The notes under the pieces were generated by a model. It was given only the letters and a program-made list of their open reading frames with translations. It had not been told where the DNA came from and ran no database searches. Source: Actibacterium ureilyticum (GTDB taxonomy: Bacteria; Pseudomonadota; Alphaproteobacteria; Rhodobacterales; Rhodobacteraceae). Taken from it: a stretch of DNA of 64,000 bases. The translations under genes and the position numbers were made by a program. The stretch spans positions 186,001-250,000 of the forward strand of contig NZ_NSBT01000018.1 of the NCBI RefSeq assembly GCF_002285435.1, given 5' to 3'. How positions within the stretch are numbered: the stretch's first letter is position 1; each line of letters starts with the position of its first letter. This document shows positions 1 through 9,402 of this stretch, in pieces.

Positions 1-28
1 AAGCGCAGCCCGCGATAGGACGCCCTGC

Positions 29-1129
29 ATGGCCCGGGCCGACATCAAACCCGAACCCGATGGCGGCTGGTCGACGGAAATCGTCACGCTGAAGAACGCC
101 ACCGTGGTGCCGCCGCTGAAATCCGACATGGTGCAGCCCGCCGGTATCCTGCGCGAAGATGGCAAATACGCCCTGCGCGGGGCGTTGTGGCGGGGCGGAA
201 AGCCGATCACCGTGCAGCCCGACCCGCCCAAGGGGCCACTGCCCGAGCTGAAGGGCCGTTGGCTGTGGGGCGGGGTTCTGTGGGCGCATTTCGGGCATTT
301 CCTGGCCGAAAGCACATCGCGGCTTTGGGCGCTGGATCGTGCCGCGCCGCTGGATGGCATCCTGTTCATGCCCAAACGCCCCCGTCTGGGCGATCAGGTG
401 CACGAGTTTCAGCGCACCTTCATCGCGCTTATGGACAGCGACCTGCCGATCCGGGTGCTGGCCGAACCGCATCGCGTCGAACAGATCGTGCTGCCGGGAC
501 AGGGCTTTGGCCTTGGGGCGATTTCGGCTGGAACAGAGCCTTTTCGTGCCGCATTTCACGACCGTTTCGGCGCCGATGTCGCGCCCGATGGGCCGAAACG
601 GCTGTACATCTCGCGCTCGGCCCTGAGCGGCAAGCGCGGCGGCATGATGGGCGAGGAAAAGTTCGAAACCTATCTGACCGATCATGGGTACCAGGTGTTT
701 CACCCGCAAAAGCACGACATGCGCACCCAGATCGCCCGCTACAAGGCGGCGGAACAGGTGATTGCGGGCGACGGATCGGCGCTGCACATGTTCGCGATGG
801 TGGGGCGGCCGGAACAACAGGTGGCGATGGTGTTGCGGCGATCGTCGAATGTGGTGGGCAACCTGATAACCCACATCACCAGCTTTACCGGACGCGCGCC
901 GCTGGTGATCAAGGCGCTGCGCTGCGAATGGCTGCCGCCGGACAAGAAACGCGCCAGCCGCATGTCATTTGGCGAGCTGGATCTGCCCCTGCTGCAACAG
1001 GCGCTGCGCCAGAACGGCTTTATCGGCGATGGACCCGTGTGGGAGCCGGTCACCGATACCGAGCGCGCGCAGGTATTCGAGGATAAGGGCCTGACCGGGG
1101 ACAAGGCCTATGTCCCCTGGCAGTTCTGA
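29..1129 (+). CDS. Glycosyltransferase family 61 (DUF563) protein
   Basis: 366 aa. Family members move sugars onto glycans, usually for extracellular polysaccharide or a capsule; the substrate here cannot be read. Two family-typical stretches are visible: HFGHFLAES in the N-terminal third, and a GDGSALH segment that corresponds to the conserved GxHGSAL loop of DUF563 proteins. There is no signal peptide or membrane span, so the protein is probably cytoplasmic. The ATG at 29 follows an AGGA-like ribosome site. Its stop codon directly abuts the stop of the convergent HD-domain gene. Whatever lies upstream is outside the window. Confidence 0.75.
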   Translation: MARADIKPEPDGGWSTEIVTLKNATVVPPLKSDMVQPAGILREDGKYALRGALWRGGKPITVQPDPPKGPLPELKGRWLWGGVLWAHFGHFLAESTSRLWALDRAAPLDGILFMPKRPRLGDQVHEFQRTFIALMDSDLPIRVLAEPHRVEQIVLPGQGFGLGAISAGTEPFRAAFHDRFGADVAPDGPKRLYISRSALSGKRGGMMGEEKFETYLTDHGYQVFHPQKHDMRTQIARYKAAEQVIAGDGSALHMFAMVGRPEQQVAMVLRRSSNVVGNLITHITSFTGRAPLVIKALRCEWLPPDKKRASRMSFGELDLPLLQQALRQNGFIGDGPVWEPVTDTERAQVFEDKGLTGDKAYVPWQF

Positions 1130-1723
1130 TCAGATCCGCGCCAGCAGATCGGCGTGCCGCGCGACATAGGCATTGCGCACCTCGACCGGGGGGCGCAGCC
1201 GGATTTCCAGCCCTTCGGTCAGCGCGGGCGCGGGTTTGCCGAAAAACTTGTCAGCCTCGGTCTTGGTGAAACCCGCGATCTGGGTGGCCTCCAGCCAGGC
1301 CGAAATCCTGTCGGCCCGCTTGATCTGTTTCTTGACCCGTACCGGCACCGTCGCGGGCAGGCCGAAGCGCACATGGATCGCCACCGCCAGCCGGTCATCC
1401 AGCGCGCCATAGGCCGGGCCGACGGCCGCTTTTACCGGGGAAATCATATCGCCGATCACATATTCCGGGGCATCGTGCAGCAACGCGGCCAACCGCCATT
1501 TCGGCGGGCAATCAGGCACTATTCTGCCGTAAATCTCTTCGACCAGCAGAGAATGTTCGGCCACGGAATAGGCGAAATCGCCCCGCGTCTGCCCGTTCCA
1601 GCGCGCGACAAAGGCCAGCCCGTGGGCGATATCGTCGATCTCGATATCCACCGGCGTCGGATCCAGCAGATCCAGCCGCCGGCCCGACAGCATCCGTTGC
1701 CAGGCGCGGGGTTCCTTGGCCAT
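1130..1723 (-). CDS. HD-domain phosphohydrolase (YfbR-like)
   Basis: 197 aa. HD superfamily metal-dependent phosphohydrolase, closest in style to the short YfbR/5'-nucleotidase-type members. Metal ligands are visible as H57 (in VAEHSLL) and the H83-D84 doublet in LLHDAPEY; a later RADRISAW stretch probably supplies the last aspartate. Substrate is unknown; a nucleotide monophosphate is an inference from the family. The ATG has a GGGAG ribosome site a few bases ahead. It is divergent from ahcY with about 157 bases between starts, so both promoters must lie there. Confidence 0.75.
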   Translation of the reverse strand: MAKEPRAWQRMLSGRRLDLLDPTPVDIEIDDIAHGLAFVARWNGQTRGDFAYSVAEHSLLVEEIYGRIVPDCPPKWRLAALLHDAPEYVIGDMISPVKAAVGPAYGALDDRLAVAIHVRFGLPATVPVRVKKQIKRADRISAWLEATQIAGFTKTEADKFFGKPAPALTEGLEIRLRPPVEVRNAYVARHADLLARI

Positions 1724-1816
1724 GCGACTCTCCCTCGTTTCGTCTTTGTTCCGGTGCTAGCCCGTCCCGGGGAAACTGTAAATCCGCCCGACCGGCGCGG
1801 AATCCCGCGTCGCGAG

Positions 1817-1845
1817 TTGCCGCGCCCCGGTCCGGGTGCTATGTG
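1817..1845 (+). promoter_or_regulatory. Candidate sigma-70 promoter of ahcY
   Basis: TTGCCG and TATGTG hexamers lie 17 bases apart, ending 35 bases before the ahcY start. The -35 is good and the -10 is weak. This is pattern matching only. Confidence 0.35.
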
Positions 1846-1880
1846 GCCGCCCAACAAGCTGTCCAAACGGAGCGGGTCCC

Positions 1881-3275
1881 ATGACCACAGATTACATCGT
1901 CAAAGACATTTCGCTGGCCGATTTCGGGCGCAAGGAGCTGGATATCGCCGAAACCGAAATGCCGGGTCTGATGGCCCTGCGCGAAGAATACGGTGACACC
2001 AAGCCGCTGAAAGGCGCGCGGATCGCCGGATCGCTGCACATGACGATCCAGACCGCGGTTCTGATCGAAACGCTGGTCGCGCTGGGCGCGGATGTGCGTT
2101 GGGCCTCGTGCAACATCTTTTCCACCCAGGACCACGCCGCCGCCGCAATCGCCGCCGCCGGTATCCCGGTTTTCGCCATCAAGGGCGAAACTCTGGAAGA
2201 ATACTGGGACTATGCCGACAAGATCTTCCAGTTCGAGGACGGCGGCTGCAACATGATCCTGGACGATGGCGGCGACGCGACGCTGTACATCCTGTTGGGC
2301 GCGCGGGTCGAAGAAGGTGAAACCGGCCTGATCGACACCCCCACCAGCGAGGAAGAGGTCGCGCTCTTCGCCCAGATCAAGAAGCGCCTGGCCGAAACCC
2401 CCGGCTGGTTCACCAAGCAGCGCCACATGATCCAGGGCGTGACCGAGGAAACCACCACCGGCGTGCATCGTCTGTACCAGATGATGGAAAAAGGCCACCT
2501 GCCCTTCCCGGCGATCAACGTGAATGACAGCGTGACCAAGTCGAAATTCGACAACAAGTACGGCTGCAAGGAAAGCCTGGTCGACGGAATCCGCCGCGCC
2601 ACCGATACGATGATGGCGGGCAAGGTCGCGGTTGTCTGCGGCTATGGCGACGTGGGCAAGGGGTCGGCCGCGTCGCTGCGCGGTGCCGGTGCCCGCGTCA
2701 AGGTGACCGAGGTCGACCCGATCTGCGCGCTTCAGGCCGCGATGGACGGGTTCGAGGTGACGACGCTGGAAGACGAGGCGCCGACCGCCGATATCTTCAT
2801 CACCACCACCGGCAACAAGGACGTGATCCGCATCGAGCATATGCGCGAGATGAAGGACATGGCCATCGTCGGGAATATCGGCCATTTCGACAATGAAATT
2901 CAGGTGGCCAACCTGAAGAACCACAAATGGACCAATATCAAGGACCAGGTGGACATGATCGAGATGCCCTCGGGCAACCGCATGATCCTGCTGTCCGAAG
3001 GGCGGCTGCTGAACCTGGGCAACGCCACCGGGCACCCGTCCTTCGTGATGTCGGCGTCCTTCACCAACCAGGTTCTGGCCCAGATCGAGCTGTTCACCAA
3101 GGGCGACCAGTACGAAAACAAGGTCTATGTCCTGCCCAAGCATCTGGATGAAAAGGTCGCGCGCCTGCATCTGCAGAAGATCGGCGTGAAGCTGACGACG
3201 CTTTCGACCGAACAGGCCGATTATATCGGCGTCACGCCCGAAGGTCCGTTCAAGCCCGATCACTATCGCTACTAG
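1881..3275 (+). CDS. ahcY: Adenosylhomocysteinase
   Basis: 464 aa. Hydrolyses S-adenosylhomocysteine to adenosine and homocysteine in the cytosolic activated methyl cycle, using tightly bound NAD. The sequence shows the substrate/catalytic stretch [13 protein letters not shown], the NAD-binding loop [11 protein letters not shown] near residue 255, and the conserved C-terminal end KPDHYRY. Length is normal for bacterial enzymes. The ATG at 1881 was chosen because it gives the family N-terminus and follows GGAGCGGG; the frame is open further upstream to 1836 but with no family resemblance. It is a single gene with its own leader and a stem-loop just after the stop. Confidence 0.97.
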   Translation: MTTDYIVKDISLADFGRKELDIAETEMPGLMALREEYGDTKPLKGARIAGSLHMTIQTAVLIETLVALGADVRWASCNIFSTQDHAAAAIAAAGIPVFAIKGETLEEYWDYADKIFQFEDGGCNMILDDGGDATLYILLGARVEEGETGLIDTPTSEEEVALFAQIKKRLAETPGWFTKQRHMIQGVTEETTTGVHRLYQMMEKGHLPFPAINVNDSVTKSKFDNKYGCKESLVDGIRRATDTMMAGKVAVVCGYGDVGKGSAASLRGAGARVKVTEVDPICALQAAMDGFEVTTLEDEAPTADIFITTTGNKDVIRIEHMREMKDMAIVGNIGHFDNEIQVANLKNHKWTNIKDQVDMIEMPSGNRMILLSEGRLLNLGNATGHPSFVMSASFTNQVLAQIELFTKGDQYENKVYVLPKHLDEKVARLHLQKIGVKLTTLSTEQADYIGVTPEGPFKPDHYRY

Positions 3276-3289
3276 GACAGCGTTCCCCG

Positions 3290-3314
3290 ACCCGGGCCTT
3301 TTGCGCCGGGTTTT
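3290..3314 (+). terminator. Possible terminator of ahcY
   Basis: A six-pair stem (ACCCGG with CCGGGT) with a ten-base loop begins 15 bases after the ahcY stop and runs into TTTT. Stem is short, so this is a moderate call. Confidence 0.45.
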
Positions 3315-3446
3315 GCCGAAACAGTGACACAAGCGCGGAATTTCGCGCGCTTGTGCCGATTTGCGGGGAAAACCGCGAAATCTTTTCCTTTTTTGCGACC
3401 GGATTTCGGCATACCCTCTGGCTCGGTAAAAACTGGGAGACTATTC

Positions 3447-3788
3447 ATGGGCAAACGAGACGATCTGATCGCAAAATACGCCGACGACCTGCGCACGAAA
3501 TGCGGGATGGAGCCGGACATGGACCTGCTGACCAAGGTGACCATCGGCTGTGGTCCGTCGATCTATAACGCCGACGCCTCGACCGTCGCGGCTTCGCAGG
3601 ATGGCGAGCTGGAAACGGTCAAGAGCAACTTCCTGGTCAAGAAGCTGGGCCTGGCGGATGGCCCGCAGCTGATGGAAGCGATCAATTCGGTGATCGAAAC
3701 CTATGGCCGGTCCGAGCGGAACAAGTATCGCGCGGTGATCTATTACATGCTGACCAAGCATTTCGGCAAGGAATCGGTCTACGGCTGA
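3447..3788 (+). CDS. DUF2853 family protein
   Basis: 113 aa, small cytoplasmic protein of unknown function. It matches the DUF2853 family, common in marine alphaproteobacteria and bacteroidetes: a compact helical protein starting MGKRDDLIAKYADDL and ending in a Lys-rich YYMLTKHFGKESVY helix. The start at 3447 was chosen over the upstream open frame because of the CTGGGAG ribosome site seven bases before it and the family-like N-terminus. It stands alone between ahcY and a clear terminator, so it is probably a monocistronic transcript. Confidence 0.8.
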   Translation: MGKRDDLIAKYADDLRTKCGMEPDMDLLTKVTIGCGPSIYNADASTVAASQDGELETVKSNFLVKKLGLADGPQLMEAINSVIETYGRSERNKYRAVIYYMLTKHFGKESVYG

Positions 3789-3810
3789 TCCCCGACCCAT
3801 GAGGTTCAAG

Positions 3811-3835
3811 CGCCCGCCTTCCAGCGGGCGTTTTT
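3811..3835 (+). terminator. Rho-independent terminator after the DUF2853 gene
   Basis: CGCCCGC pairs with GCGGGCG across a six-base loop and is followed at once by five T residues. It begins 22 bases past the stop codon. Confidence 0.85.
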
Positions 3836-3975
3836 CATTTCCGATTGTTTTTAAACATATTTTCGGGACTAATTTCTTTCAGGCGGGCGCCGATTGCGCT
3901 ATGCCTTGAGTAACGGGCCAAAAGGCCGGGCTTTCATAGAACACATGTGGTGCGCAAGGGTGCATGTGGAAAGAT

Positions 3976-4001
3976 GGGGGGCCCGGTGGACGTGGCCCCC
4001 C
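3976..4001 (-). terminator. Strong stem-loop downstream of the DUF1761 gene
   Basis: GGGGGGCC pairs perfectly with GGCCCCCC (ten-base loop), 23 bases beyond the minus-strand DUF1761 stop. There is only a weak T tract (ATCTTT) after it on the minus strand. The rest of 3836-4024 shows nothing I recognise. Confidence 0.5.
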
Positions 4002-4024
4002 GTCGCTTTCTCGTCCCTACCGGA

Positions 4025-4420
4025 TCAGAAAATGCCCAGGATCAGCCCCATGAGGGTCGAGCCCAGCGTCGCATATCCCCCGTCGATCAGCGTCAGCTTC
4101 ATCGGCCGGTCGGCAAAGGCATAGTTCGTGGCGATCCATGGCGCGGCGATGAACAGACCCAGGCCAAGCCCGGCAACGGCCCCCGCCCCGGCGGTGTCGA
4201 TCCCGCTGAGTTCGAACACATGGCGCATCATGCCGGCCACAAGAAGCGAGCAGAAAATCGCAATGACATAGGGCATCGGCCCGGCATCGGTCACAGGCTT
4301 GCCGGTTTCATCCGCCGCGACCCCCGCCGCCTTCATCCAGGGACGGGCCAGCGTCATGTACCAGACCGCCCCGAACCCATAGCTGGCCAGGGCGGCGACA
4401 ATCACGGAAATCCAACTCAT
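4025..4420 (-). CDS. DUF1761 family membrane protein
   Basis: 131 aa, integral membrane protein of unknown function. Hydrophobic segments cover roughly residues 4-22, 48-66, 78-98 and 112-131, the four-helix plan of DUF1761, with a conserved-looking FGAVWYM motif after the first helix and PWIATNYAFADRP before the last. The N-terminus MSWISVIVAALASYGFGAVWY fits the family. It is separated by 54 bases from the EVE-domain gene on the same strand, so it may be the last gene of the tsaD-gpsA-YciI-EVE transcript. Confidence 0.75.
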   Translation of the reverse strand: MSWISVIVAALASYGFGAVWYMTLARPWMKAAGVAADETGKPVTDAGPMPYVIAIFCSLLVAGMMRHVFELSGIDTAGAGAVAGLGLGLFIAAPWIATNYAFADRPMKLTLIDGGYATLGSTLMGLILGIF

Positions 4421-4474
4421 GGCATGTCCTTTCGCGCATCCTGCGGAAAGAGTGCCGGATAAAAACCGATCTGC

Positions 4475-4894
4475 CTAGGGCGCGATGCCGGCCATTTCAC
4501 AGACCACCGCCCATTCCTCGGCGGACACCGGCTGCACCGACAGGCGCGAGTTGTTGACCAGCACCATCTTTTCCAGCCGCGGCTCGGCCTTGCACATGTC
4601 CAGCGTGACGGGTGTTTCGACCGGGCCGATGGCCTTGATATCCACGCATTCCCAGCGCGGATCGTCGGTGGTGCTGTCGGGGTGGGCCTTGGCGATGACC
4701 TCGACCACGCCGACAATCGCCTTTTCCTTCATCGAGTGATAGAAAAACCCGCGATCGCCGATCTCCATCGCGCGCATGTTGTTGCGCGCCTGGTAATTGC
4801 GCACACCATCCCATTCCTCGCCCTTGTCGCCACGCGCGACCTGCTGATCCCAGCTCCAGGTGTTGGGCTCGGATTTGAACAACCAGTACTGCAT
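4475..4894 (-). CDS. EVE domain-containing protein
   Basis: 139 aa, almost entirely one EVE domain (the PUA-like fold of human THYN1). Visible marks are MQYWLFKSEPNTWSWD at the N-terminus, the GVRNYQARNNMRAM stretch and FFYHSMKEKAIVG. Family members bind modified bases in DNA or RNA; the ligand here is unknown. The start at 4894 overlaps the stop of the YciI gene by one base (TGATG), which argues for translational coupling. An in-frame start seven codons upstream is possible but lies inside the YciI gene. Confidence 0.85.
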   Translation of the reverse strand: MQYWLFKSEPNTWSWDQQVARGDKGEEWDGVRNYQARNNMRAMEIGDRGFFYHSMKEKAIVGVVEVIAKAHPDSTTDDPRWECVDIKAIGPVETPVTLDMCKAEPRLEKMVLVNNSRLSVQPVSAEEWAVVCEMAGIAP

Positions 4895-5169
4895 CAGCCG
4901 ACCACCTTGTTCCATGTTTCGATCCGCACATCGGCGAAGACGCCAGCCTGTGCATAAGGATCGCTGTCCGCCCAGGCGCGCGCCGCCGTCATGTCAGCGA
5001 CATCGAGGATCAGCAAAGAGCCGCACATCGCGCCTTCGGCATCCAGGAACGGGCCGGCCTGCTGCACGACACCGGTGCTTTCGATATAGTCCAGATGGGC
5101 CTGGCGGTTGGATTTGCGCAGCTCCAGCGCACCGGGCTTGTCGGTGCAGATCACGGCGAAAAGCGGCAT
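4894..5169 (-). CDS. YciI family protein
   Basis: 91 aa, small cytoplasmic YciI-like ferredoxin-fold protein. The MPLFAVICTDKPGALELR start, the HLDYIE stretch and SDPYAQAGVFADVRI near the end are typical, including the His and Asp residues proposed as active-site pair in the family. No reaction is firmly established for close relatives. Translation begins two bases after the gpsA stop and overlaps the next gene by one base, so it sits inside a tight four-gene operon, tsaD-gpsA-YciI-EVE, an order recurrent in Rhodobacterales. Confidence 0.85.
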   Translation of the reverse strand: MPLFAVICTDKPGALELRKSNRQAHLDYIESTGVVQQAGPFLDAEGAMCGSLLILDVADMTAARAWADSDPYAQAGVFADVRIETWNKVVG

Positions 5170-5171
5170 CG

Positions 5172-6140
5172 TCATTCCTTTTTCAATGGGCGGGAAAACA
5201 GGTCGGCGGCAGCATCGGCAATGCTGCAACGATGGTCAATAACCGCCGTCACCATGCGGGTGATGGGCATGTCGATGCCCTGTTCGGTGGCCAACCGGTC
5301 CACCGCGCGGGCCGTTGCGGCGCCTTCGACGGTGATGGTGGGATCGAACCCCTCGGCCCGGCCCAGGGCGCGGCCAAAGCAGAAATTCCGCGACAGGTCG
5401 GATGTGCAGGTCAGGATCAGATCGCCCAGCCCCGACAGCCCGGCCAGCGTCTCGGCCCGCGCACCACGGGCCAGCGCGAAACGCTGCATCTCGGCGAAGC
5501 CACGGGTCATCAGCGCGGCGCGCGCACTGTCGCCATAGCCCGCCCCGATCACCAGCCCGGCGGCAATCGCGATCACGTTCTTCAGCGCGCCGCCTAGCTC
5601 GGCCCCGGCCACATCCGGGCTGAGATAGAGCCTTAAACTGGCGGTCGAAAGCTGCTGTTGCAGGGCGGTGCCAAGCGCCTCGTCGGCGCAGGCCAGCGTC
5701 AGCGCGGTGGGCTGGCCGCGGGCGATATCGGCGGCAAAGCTGGGCCCGGTCAGGATCGCGGGCCGCGCATCGGGCAGGGCTGTGGTGATAACAGCACTGG
5801 GCCCCTGCCCGGTTGTCAGGTCGACGCCCTTGCAACAGGCGACCAGCGCCTTGCCCCGGAACAGATCCCAATGTTCGGCCAGAAAGCCCGCCAGCGATTG
5901 CATCGGCACCGCCAGCAAACAGGTTTCGGCCCGCGCCGCCTGTGCCAGATCCGGCATCGCGGTGACCCCTTCGGGCAGGTCGATGCCCGGCAGCGCGCGG
6001 GTGTTCTGGCGGGTCTGCGCGATGGTTTCCATCTGGGCGGCATCGCGCCCCCAAAGCGCCACCTTGCGCCCATCGCGGGCCAGCGCCACGGCCAGGGCCG
6101 AGCCAAAGGCCCCGGCGCCGATCACCGCGATTTCGCTCAT
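5172..6140 (-). CDS. gpsA: NAD(P)-dependent glycerol-3-phosphate dehydrogenase
   Basis: 322 aa. Reduces dihydroxyacetone phosphate to sn-glycerol-3-phosphate for phospholipid synthesis in the cytosol. The N-terminal Rossmann motif [10 protein letters not shown], the catalytic-lysine stretch [13 protein letters not shown] near residue 185, and [14 protein letters not shown] are all present. Length is as expected for GpsA. The ATG overlaps the tsaD stop by four bases (ATGA), so it is coupled to tsaD. No irregularities seen. Confidence 0.95.
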   Translation of the reverse strand: MSEIAVIGAGAFGSALAVALARDGRKVALWGRDAAQMETIAQTRQNTRALPGIDLPEGVTAMPDLAQAARAETCLLAVPMQSLAGFLAEHWDLFRGKALVACCKGVDLTTGQGPSAVITTALPDARPAILTGPSFAADIARGQPTALTLACADEALGTALQQQLSTASLRLYLSPDVAGAELGGALKNVIAIAAGLVIGAGYGDSARAALMTRGFAEMQRFALARGARAETLAGLSGLGDLILTCTSDLSRNFCFGRALGRAEGFDPTITVEGAATARAVDRLATEQGIDMPITRMVTAVIDHRCSIADAAADLFSRPLKKE

Positions 6141-7246
6141 GCCTTGGCCCCTTTCTTGCCCGACCCCAGCAATGCCGGGCTGCGCTCATCCAGCGGCCAG
6201 CGCGGCCGCGCCGACAGGGTCATGTCATCGCGCGCACCCATGCGGAACCGTTCGATCCCGGCCCAGGCGATCATGGCGGCATTGTCAGTACAAAGCGCCA
6301 GCGGGGGCGCCAGAAAGCGCACGCCCAGATCGGTGCAAAGTGTCTCTAACCCGGCCCGAATGGCGGTATTCGCAGCCACGCCGCCGGCCACGGCCAGGGT
6401 GGGTTGGGCCGCGATCGGGCCCGCGAAACCCGCCAGCGCGCGGCGCGTCTTTTCCATCAGCACATCGCGCACTGCGGCCTGAAACCCGGCGCACAGATCG
6501 GCGCGGTCCTGTCGGGTCAGCCCGCCTTTTTCCGTCACCACCGCGTCGCGCGCCCGCAGCAGCGCGGTTTTCAGCCCTGAAAACGACATGTCGCATCCCG
6601 GCCGGTCCAGCAGCGGGCGCGGAAAGGCAAAGCGTTTCTCGTCCCCCGATGCGGCTTCGCGCTGAACCGCCGGGCCGCCGGGCTGGTCCAGCCCCAAAAG
6701 CCGCGCGGTCTTGTCGAACGCCTCGCCCGGGGCGTCATCGATTGTGCCGCCCAGGCGGGTGAAATCCTGTGGGCCATCAACGCGCAGAAACTGGCAATGC
6801 CCGCCCGAGACCAGCAGCATCAAATGGGGAAATTCCAGCCCGTCGGTCAGGCGCGGCGTCAGCGCATGCCCGGCCAGGTGATTGACCCCCACCAGCGGCA
6901 GGCCCGATCCGGCGGCCAGCCCCTTGGCGCACATCACCCCCGACAGCACCCCGCCGATCAGCCCCGGCCCGGCGGTGACCGCGATGGCATCCAGCGCGCG
7001 CAGGTCCAGCTCGGCCTGTTGCAGCGCGGTTTCGACGCACAGATCCAGCTTTTCGGCATGGGCGCGGGCGGCCAGTTCGGGCACGACCCCGCCAAAGGCC
7101 GCGTGCAGCTCGGTCTGGCCGGCGACAACGCTGGACAGGATCTGCGCGCGCCCATCGGGGGCCAGCCGCACCACCGCCGCCGCGGTATCGTCGCAGCTGC
7201 TTTCGATCCCCAGAACGGTCAGAGTTTCATGTTTCATCACAGCCAT
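6137..7246 (-). CDS. tsaD: tRNA N6-threonylcarbamoyladenosine synthase catalytic subunit
   Basis: 369 aa. TsaD (Gcp/Kae1 family) transfers the threonylcarbamoyl group to A37 of ANN-decoding tRNAs together with TsaB and TsaE. Visible marks are GIESSCDDT at the N-terminus, the metal-binding VNHLAGHA histidines, LLVSGGHC, and the C-terminal [10 protein letters not shown] and [10 protein letters not shown]. The start at 7246 was chosen because an AAAGG ribosome site lies seven bases ahead; a second ATG three codons later (7237) has none. It is the first gene of the operon and is divergent from hemD with about 63 bases between them. Confidence 0.95.
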   Translation of the reverse strand: MAVMKHETLTVLGIESSCDDTAAAVVRLAPDGRAQILSSVVAGQTELHAAFGGVVPELAARAHAEKLDLCVETALQQAELDLRALDAIAVTAGPGLIGGVLSGVMCAKGLAAGSGLPLVGVNHLAGHALTPRLTDGLEFPHLMLLVSGGHCQFLRVDGPQDFTRLGGTIDDAPGEAFDKTARLLGLDQPGGPAVQREAASGDEKRFAFPRPLLDRPGCDMSFSGLKTALLRARDAVVTEKGGLTRQDRADLCAGFQAAVRDVLMEKTRRALAGFAGPIAAQPTLAVAGGVAANTAIRAGLETLCTDLGVRFLAPPLALCTDNAAMIAWAGIERFRMGARDDMTLSARPRWPLDERSPALLGSGKKGAKA

Positions 7247-7309
7247 TGCGCGCCTTTCCCCCCGCAGGTAACACCGAGAGGATGGACGCACAATGCCAAG
7301 GGGGCGCGA

Positions 7310-8053
7310 TTGCCGGCCACCGGACCCAGCATTCTTGTGACGCGGCCCGCCGCCCGATCCGACCGCTTTGCGCAGGCCCTGCGCGCGCAGTTCGGCGATG
7401 ATTTGAACATCGTGATCGCGCCGGTGATGCGGATCGAATCGTGTGCGCCGCCAGATGCCGTGCCACCGCAAACCGATGTCATCTTCACCTCGGCCAGTGC
7501 TGTTGCGGCGCTGTGCGACCAGATGCCCGCCCCCGGCACGGCGGCCTTTTGCGTCGGCACGGCCACCACACAGGCTGCGCGCGCGGAGGATTGGCAGGCC
7601 AGCTGCGTCGGGCCGGACGCCGATGCGCTGGTGGCGGGGCTGCTGCGCGATCCGCCGTCCCGGCCGCTGATCCACATGCGTGGCACCCATGCCCGTGGCG
7701 ATGTCGCGGGACGGCTCAGCGCGAATGGGGTGCCCTGCGCGGAATGCGTCGTCTATCGCCAGGTGGCCGAAACCTTGACTGTTCCGGCGCAAAAGCTGTT
7801 GAAATCCGCGTCACCGGTAATCGTGCCGCTGTTTTCCCCGCGAAGCGCGCGGCTCTTGTCGGACAAGCTGCCACCGCAGACGGGGGATCTGTGGCTGGTC
7901 ACGATCAGCGCTGCCGCGACGCGCGCCTGGGGCGATGCGCCCTGTGCGCGGCTGGTTCAGGCGGAAACCCCCGATCTGCCCGGGATGCTGGCGGCCATGG
8001 CGCCGCTTATTTCGCAGGTGCGAAAGCTTGAGGGCGGGGGCCGGGCGGGCTAA
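7310..8053 (+). CDS. hemD: Uroporphyrinogen-III synthase
   Basis: 247 aa with a proposed TTG start. HemD cyclises hydroxymethylbilane to uroporphyrinogen III. The family's low conservation is offset by the opening [37 protein letters not shown] and the late [11 protein letters not shown], all at normal spacing. No ATG is available in frame: TTG at 7310 has an AAGGGGG ribosome site six bases upstream, whereas GTG at 7337 lies inside the first beta strand. The next two genes, mic60-like and hemY-like, follow on the same strand. hemC is not in the window. Confidence 0.85.
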   Translation: MPATGPSILVTRPAARSDRFAQALRAQFGDDLNIVIAPVMRIESCAPPDAVPPQTDVIFTSASAVAALCDQMPAPGTAAFCVGTATTQAARAEDWQASCVGPDADALVAGLLRDPPSRPLIHMRGTHARGDVAGRLSANGVPCAECVVYRQVAETLTVPAQKLLKSASPVIVPLFSPRSARLLSDKLPPQTGDLWLVTISAAATRAWGDAPCARLVQAETPDLPGMLAAMAPLISQVRKLEGGGRAG

Positions 8054-8104
8054 GGTTCTGTCAGCAATTGTCTGACAGGTTATGAATCGGAGGGTGGGTT
8101 TATC

Positions 8105-9391
8105 GTGGCGGATCAAGACAAGCCAAAAAATGATGAAGAAGACACCGATCTGACATCAACGGAGTCCGGACCAGAACCGAAGGTGACGGATGACACCCCC
8201 GATGATACGCCCCAGGACGCGGATGCGCCCGAAGCCGACGCCACCGAACCCGCAGACGACGATATCGCGTCCGACACGCCGGATACCGACGAAGACGAAA
8301 GCGATCTGTTGACGCGGGTCGCGCCGGAAACGACGGCCGAACCAGAACCGCAGCCCGAGCCGGTCGCCCCGGCGCCGCGCGAATCCAGCGGCGCGGGGTT
8401 CGGTGCCTTGCTGCTGGGCGGTGTGCTGGCCGCGCTGATCGGTCTGGGTGCCGCGAAATTCATCCTGCCGCAAAGCTGGTTGACCGATCAGGGCGATACC
8501 GACGCCCTGCGCGCCACCGTTCAGGCCCAGGAAGATCGGCTGGCCACACTCAGCACCGGCATGTCCGACCTGACCCAAACCGTGCAGGACCGTTCCGGCA
8601 CCGAAGCGCTGACCGCGCAGATCGCCGAGATGAACGATGCGCTTTCCGGGCGGCTGGACAAGATCGCCGAAGATGTCGCCGCACAAAGCATCTGGCTGGG
8701 CGAGATCGACGAGCGGCTGACCACGGTCGAAAAGGCGCCCCTGCGGTCGTCGAACGACGCCTCGGTCGCCGCTTATGAGCGCGAGCTGGAAAAGATGCGC
8801 ACCGCGCTGGAATCGCAACAGGCCGAAAACGACCGGATCGCGGCGGATGTGTCGATGATGGCCGACCGCGCACGGTCCGAGATCGACGCCGCTTCGGACC
8901 GGGCCAAGGCGCTGGAAACCCGCGCCGCGATGCTGCGTATTCAGGCGGCGCTGGAATCCGGTGGCAGCTTTACCTCTGCCCTGTCCGATCTGGATACGGA
9001 CGTGCCGCCGGCACTGTCGGCGGTCGCACAGGATGGGGTTGCCGCGCTGTCGACGCTGCAGGATGCGTTCCCCGCTGCCGCGCGCGACGGGTTGCAGGCA
9101 TCGCTTCACGCCACGGCGGGCGAGGATCCGGCCAACCGGGTCAGCGCGTTTCTGCGCGGGCAGTTCGGTGTCCGTTCGCTGGAACCGCGCGAGGGGGACG
9201 ACCCCGACGCGATCCTGTCGCGGGCCGAGGCCACCTTGAACAGCGGCGATGTCGCCGGTGCGCTGGCCGAGATCGTGATGCTGCCGCCCGAAGGGCAATC
9301 GGCGATGACGGATTGGGTCACCGCGGCCCGGGCGCGTCTGGACGCGCTGGCCGCCGCCGATGACCTGGCCGAAACGCTGAACATCAACTGA
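8105..9391 (+). CDS. Mic60/mitofilin-like inner membrane protein (COG4223)
   Basis: 428 aa, GTG start. The protein has a very acidic, Pro-rich disordered N-terminus (residues 1-95), one membrane span at about 98-120 (GAGFGALLLGGVLAALIGLGA), a long coiled coil (about 130-300) and a C-terminal helical mitofilin-like domain. This is the architecture of the alphaproteobacterial Mic60 homologue, which shapes intracytoplasmic or inner membranes. Its place between hemD and hemY is the conserved alphaproteobacterial context. It follows hemD by 51 bases. Function is inferred from architecture and neighbourhood. Confidence 0.85.
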   Translation: MADQDKPKNDEEDTDLTSTESGPEPKVTDDTPDDTPQDADAPEADATEPADDDIASDTPDTDEDESDLLTRVAPETTAEPEPQPEPVAPAPRESSGAGFGALLLGGVLAALIGLGAAKFILPQSWLTDQGDTDALRATVQAQEDRLATLSTGMSDLTQTVQDRSGTEALTAQIAEMNDALSGRLDKIAEDVAAQSIWLGEIDERLTTVEKAPLRSSNDASVAAYERELEKMRTALESQQAENDRIAADVSMMADRARSEIDAASDRAKALETRAAMLRIQAALESGGSFTSALSDLDTDVPPALSAVAQDGVAALSTLQDAFPAAARDGLQASLHATAGEDPANRVSAFLRGQFGVRSLEPREGDDPDAILSRAEATLNSGDVAGALAEIVMLPPEGQSAMTDWVTAARARLDALAAADDLAETLNIN

Positions 9392-9402
9392 GGACGACAA
9401 AC

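Noticed and set aside
1740-1880. SAM or SAH riboswitch upstream of ahcY
   Set aside because: Looked for because related genes have them; no matching stem arrangement or conserved core was seen in the leader.
1839-3332. 497-codon open frame antisense to ahcY
   Set aside because: It is a mirror of ahcY codon bias in GC-rich DNA; composition is His/Gly/Arg-rich with no family likeness, and the sense protein is beyond doubt.
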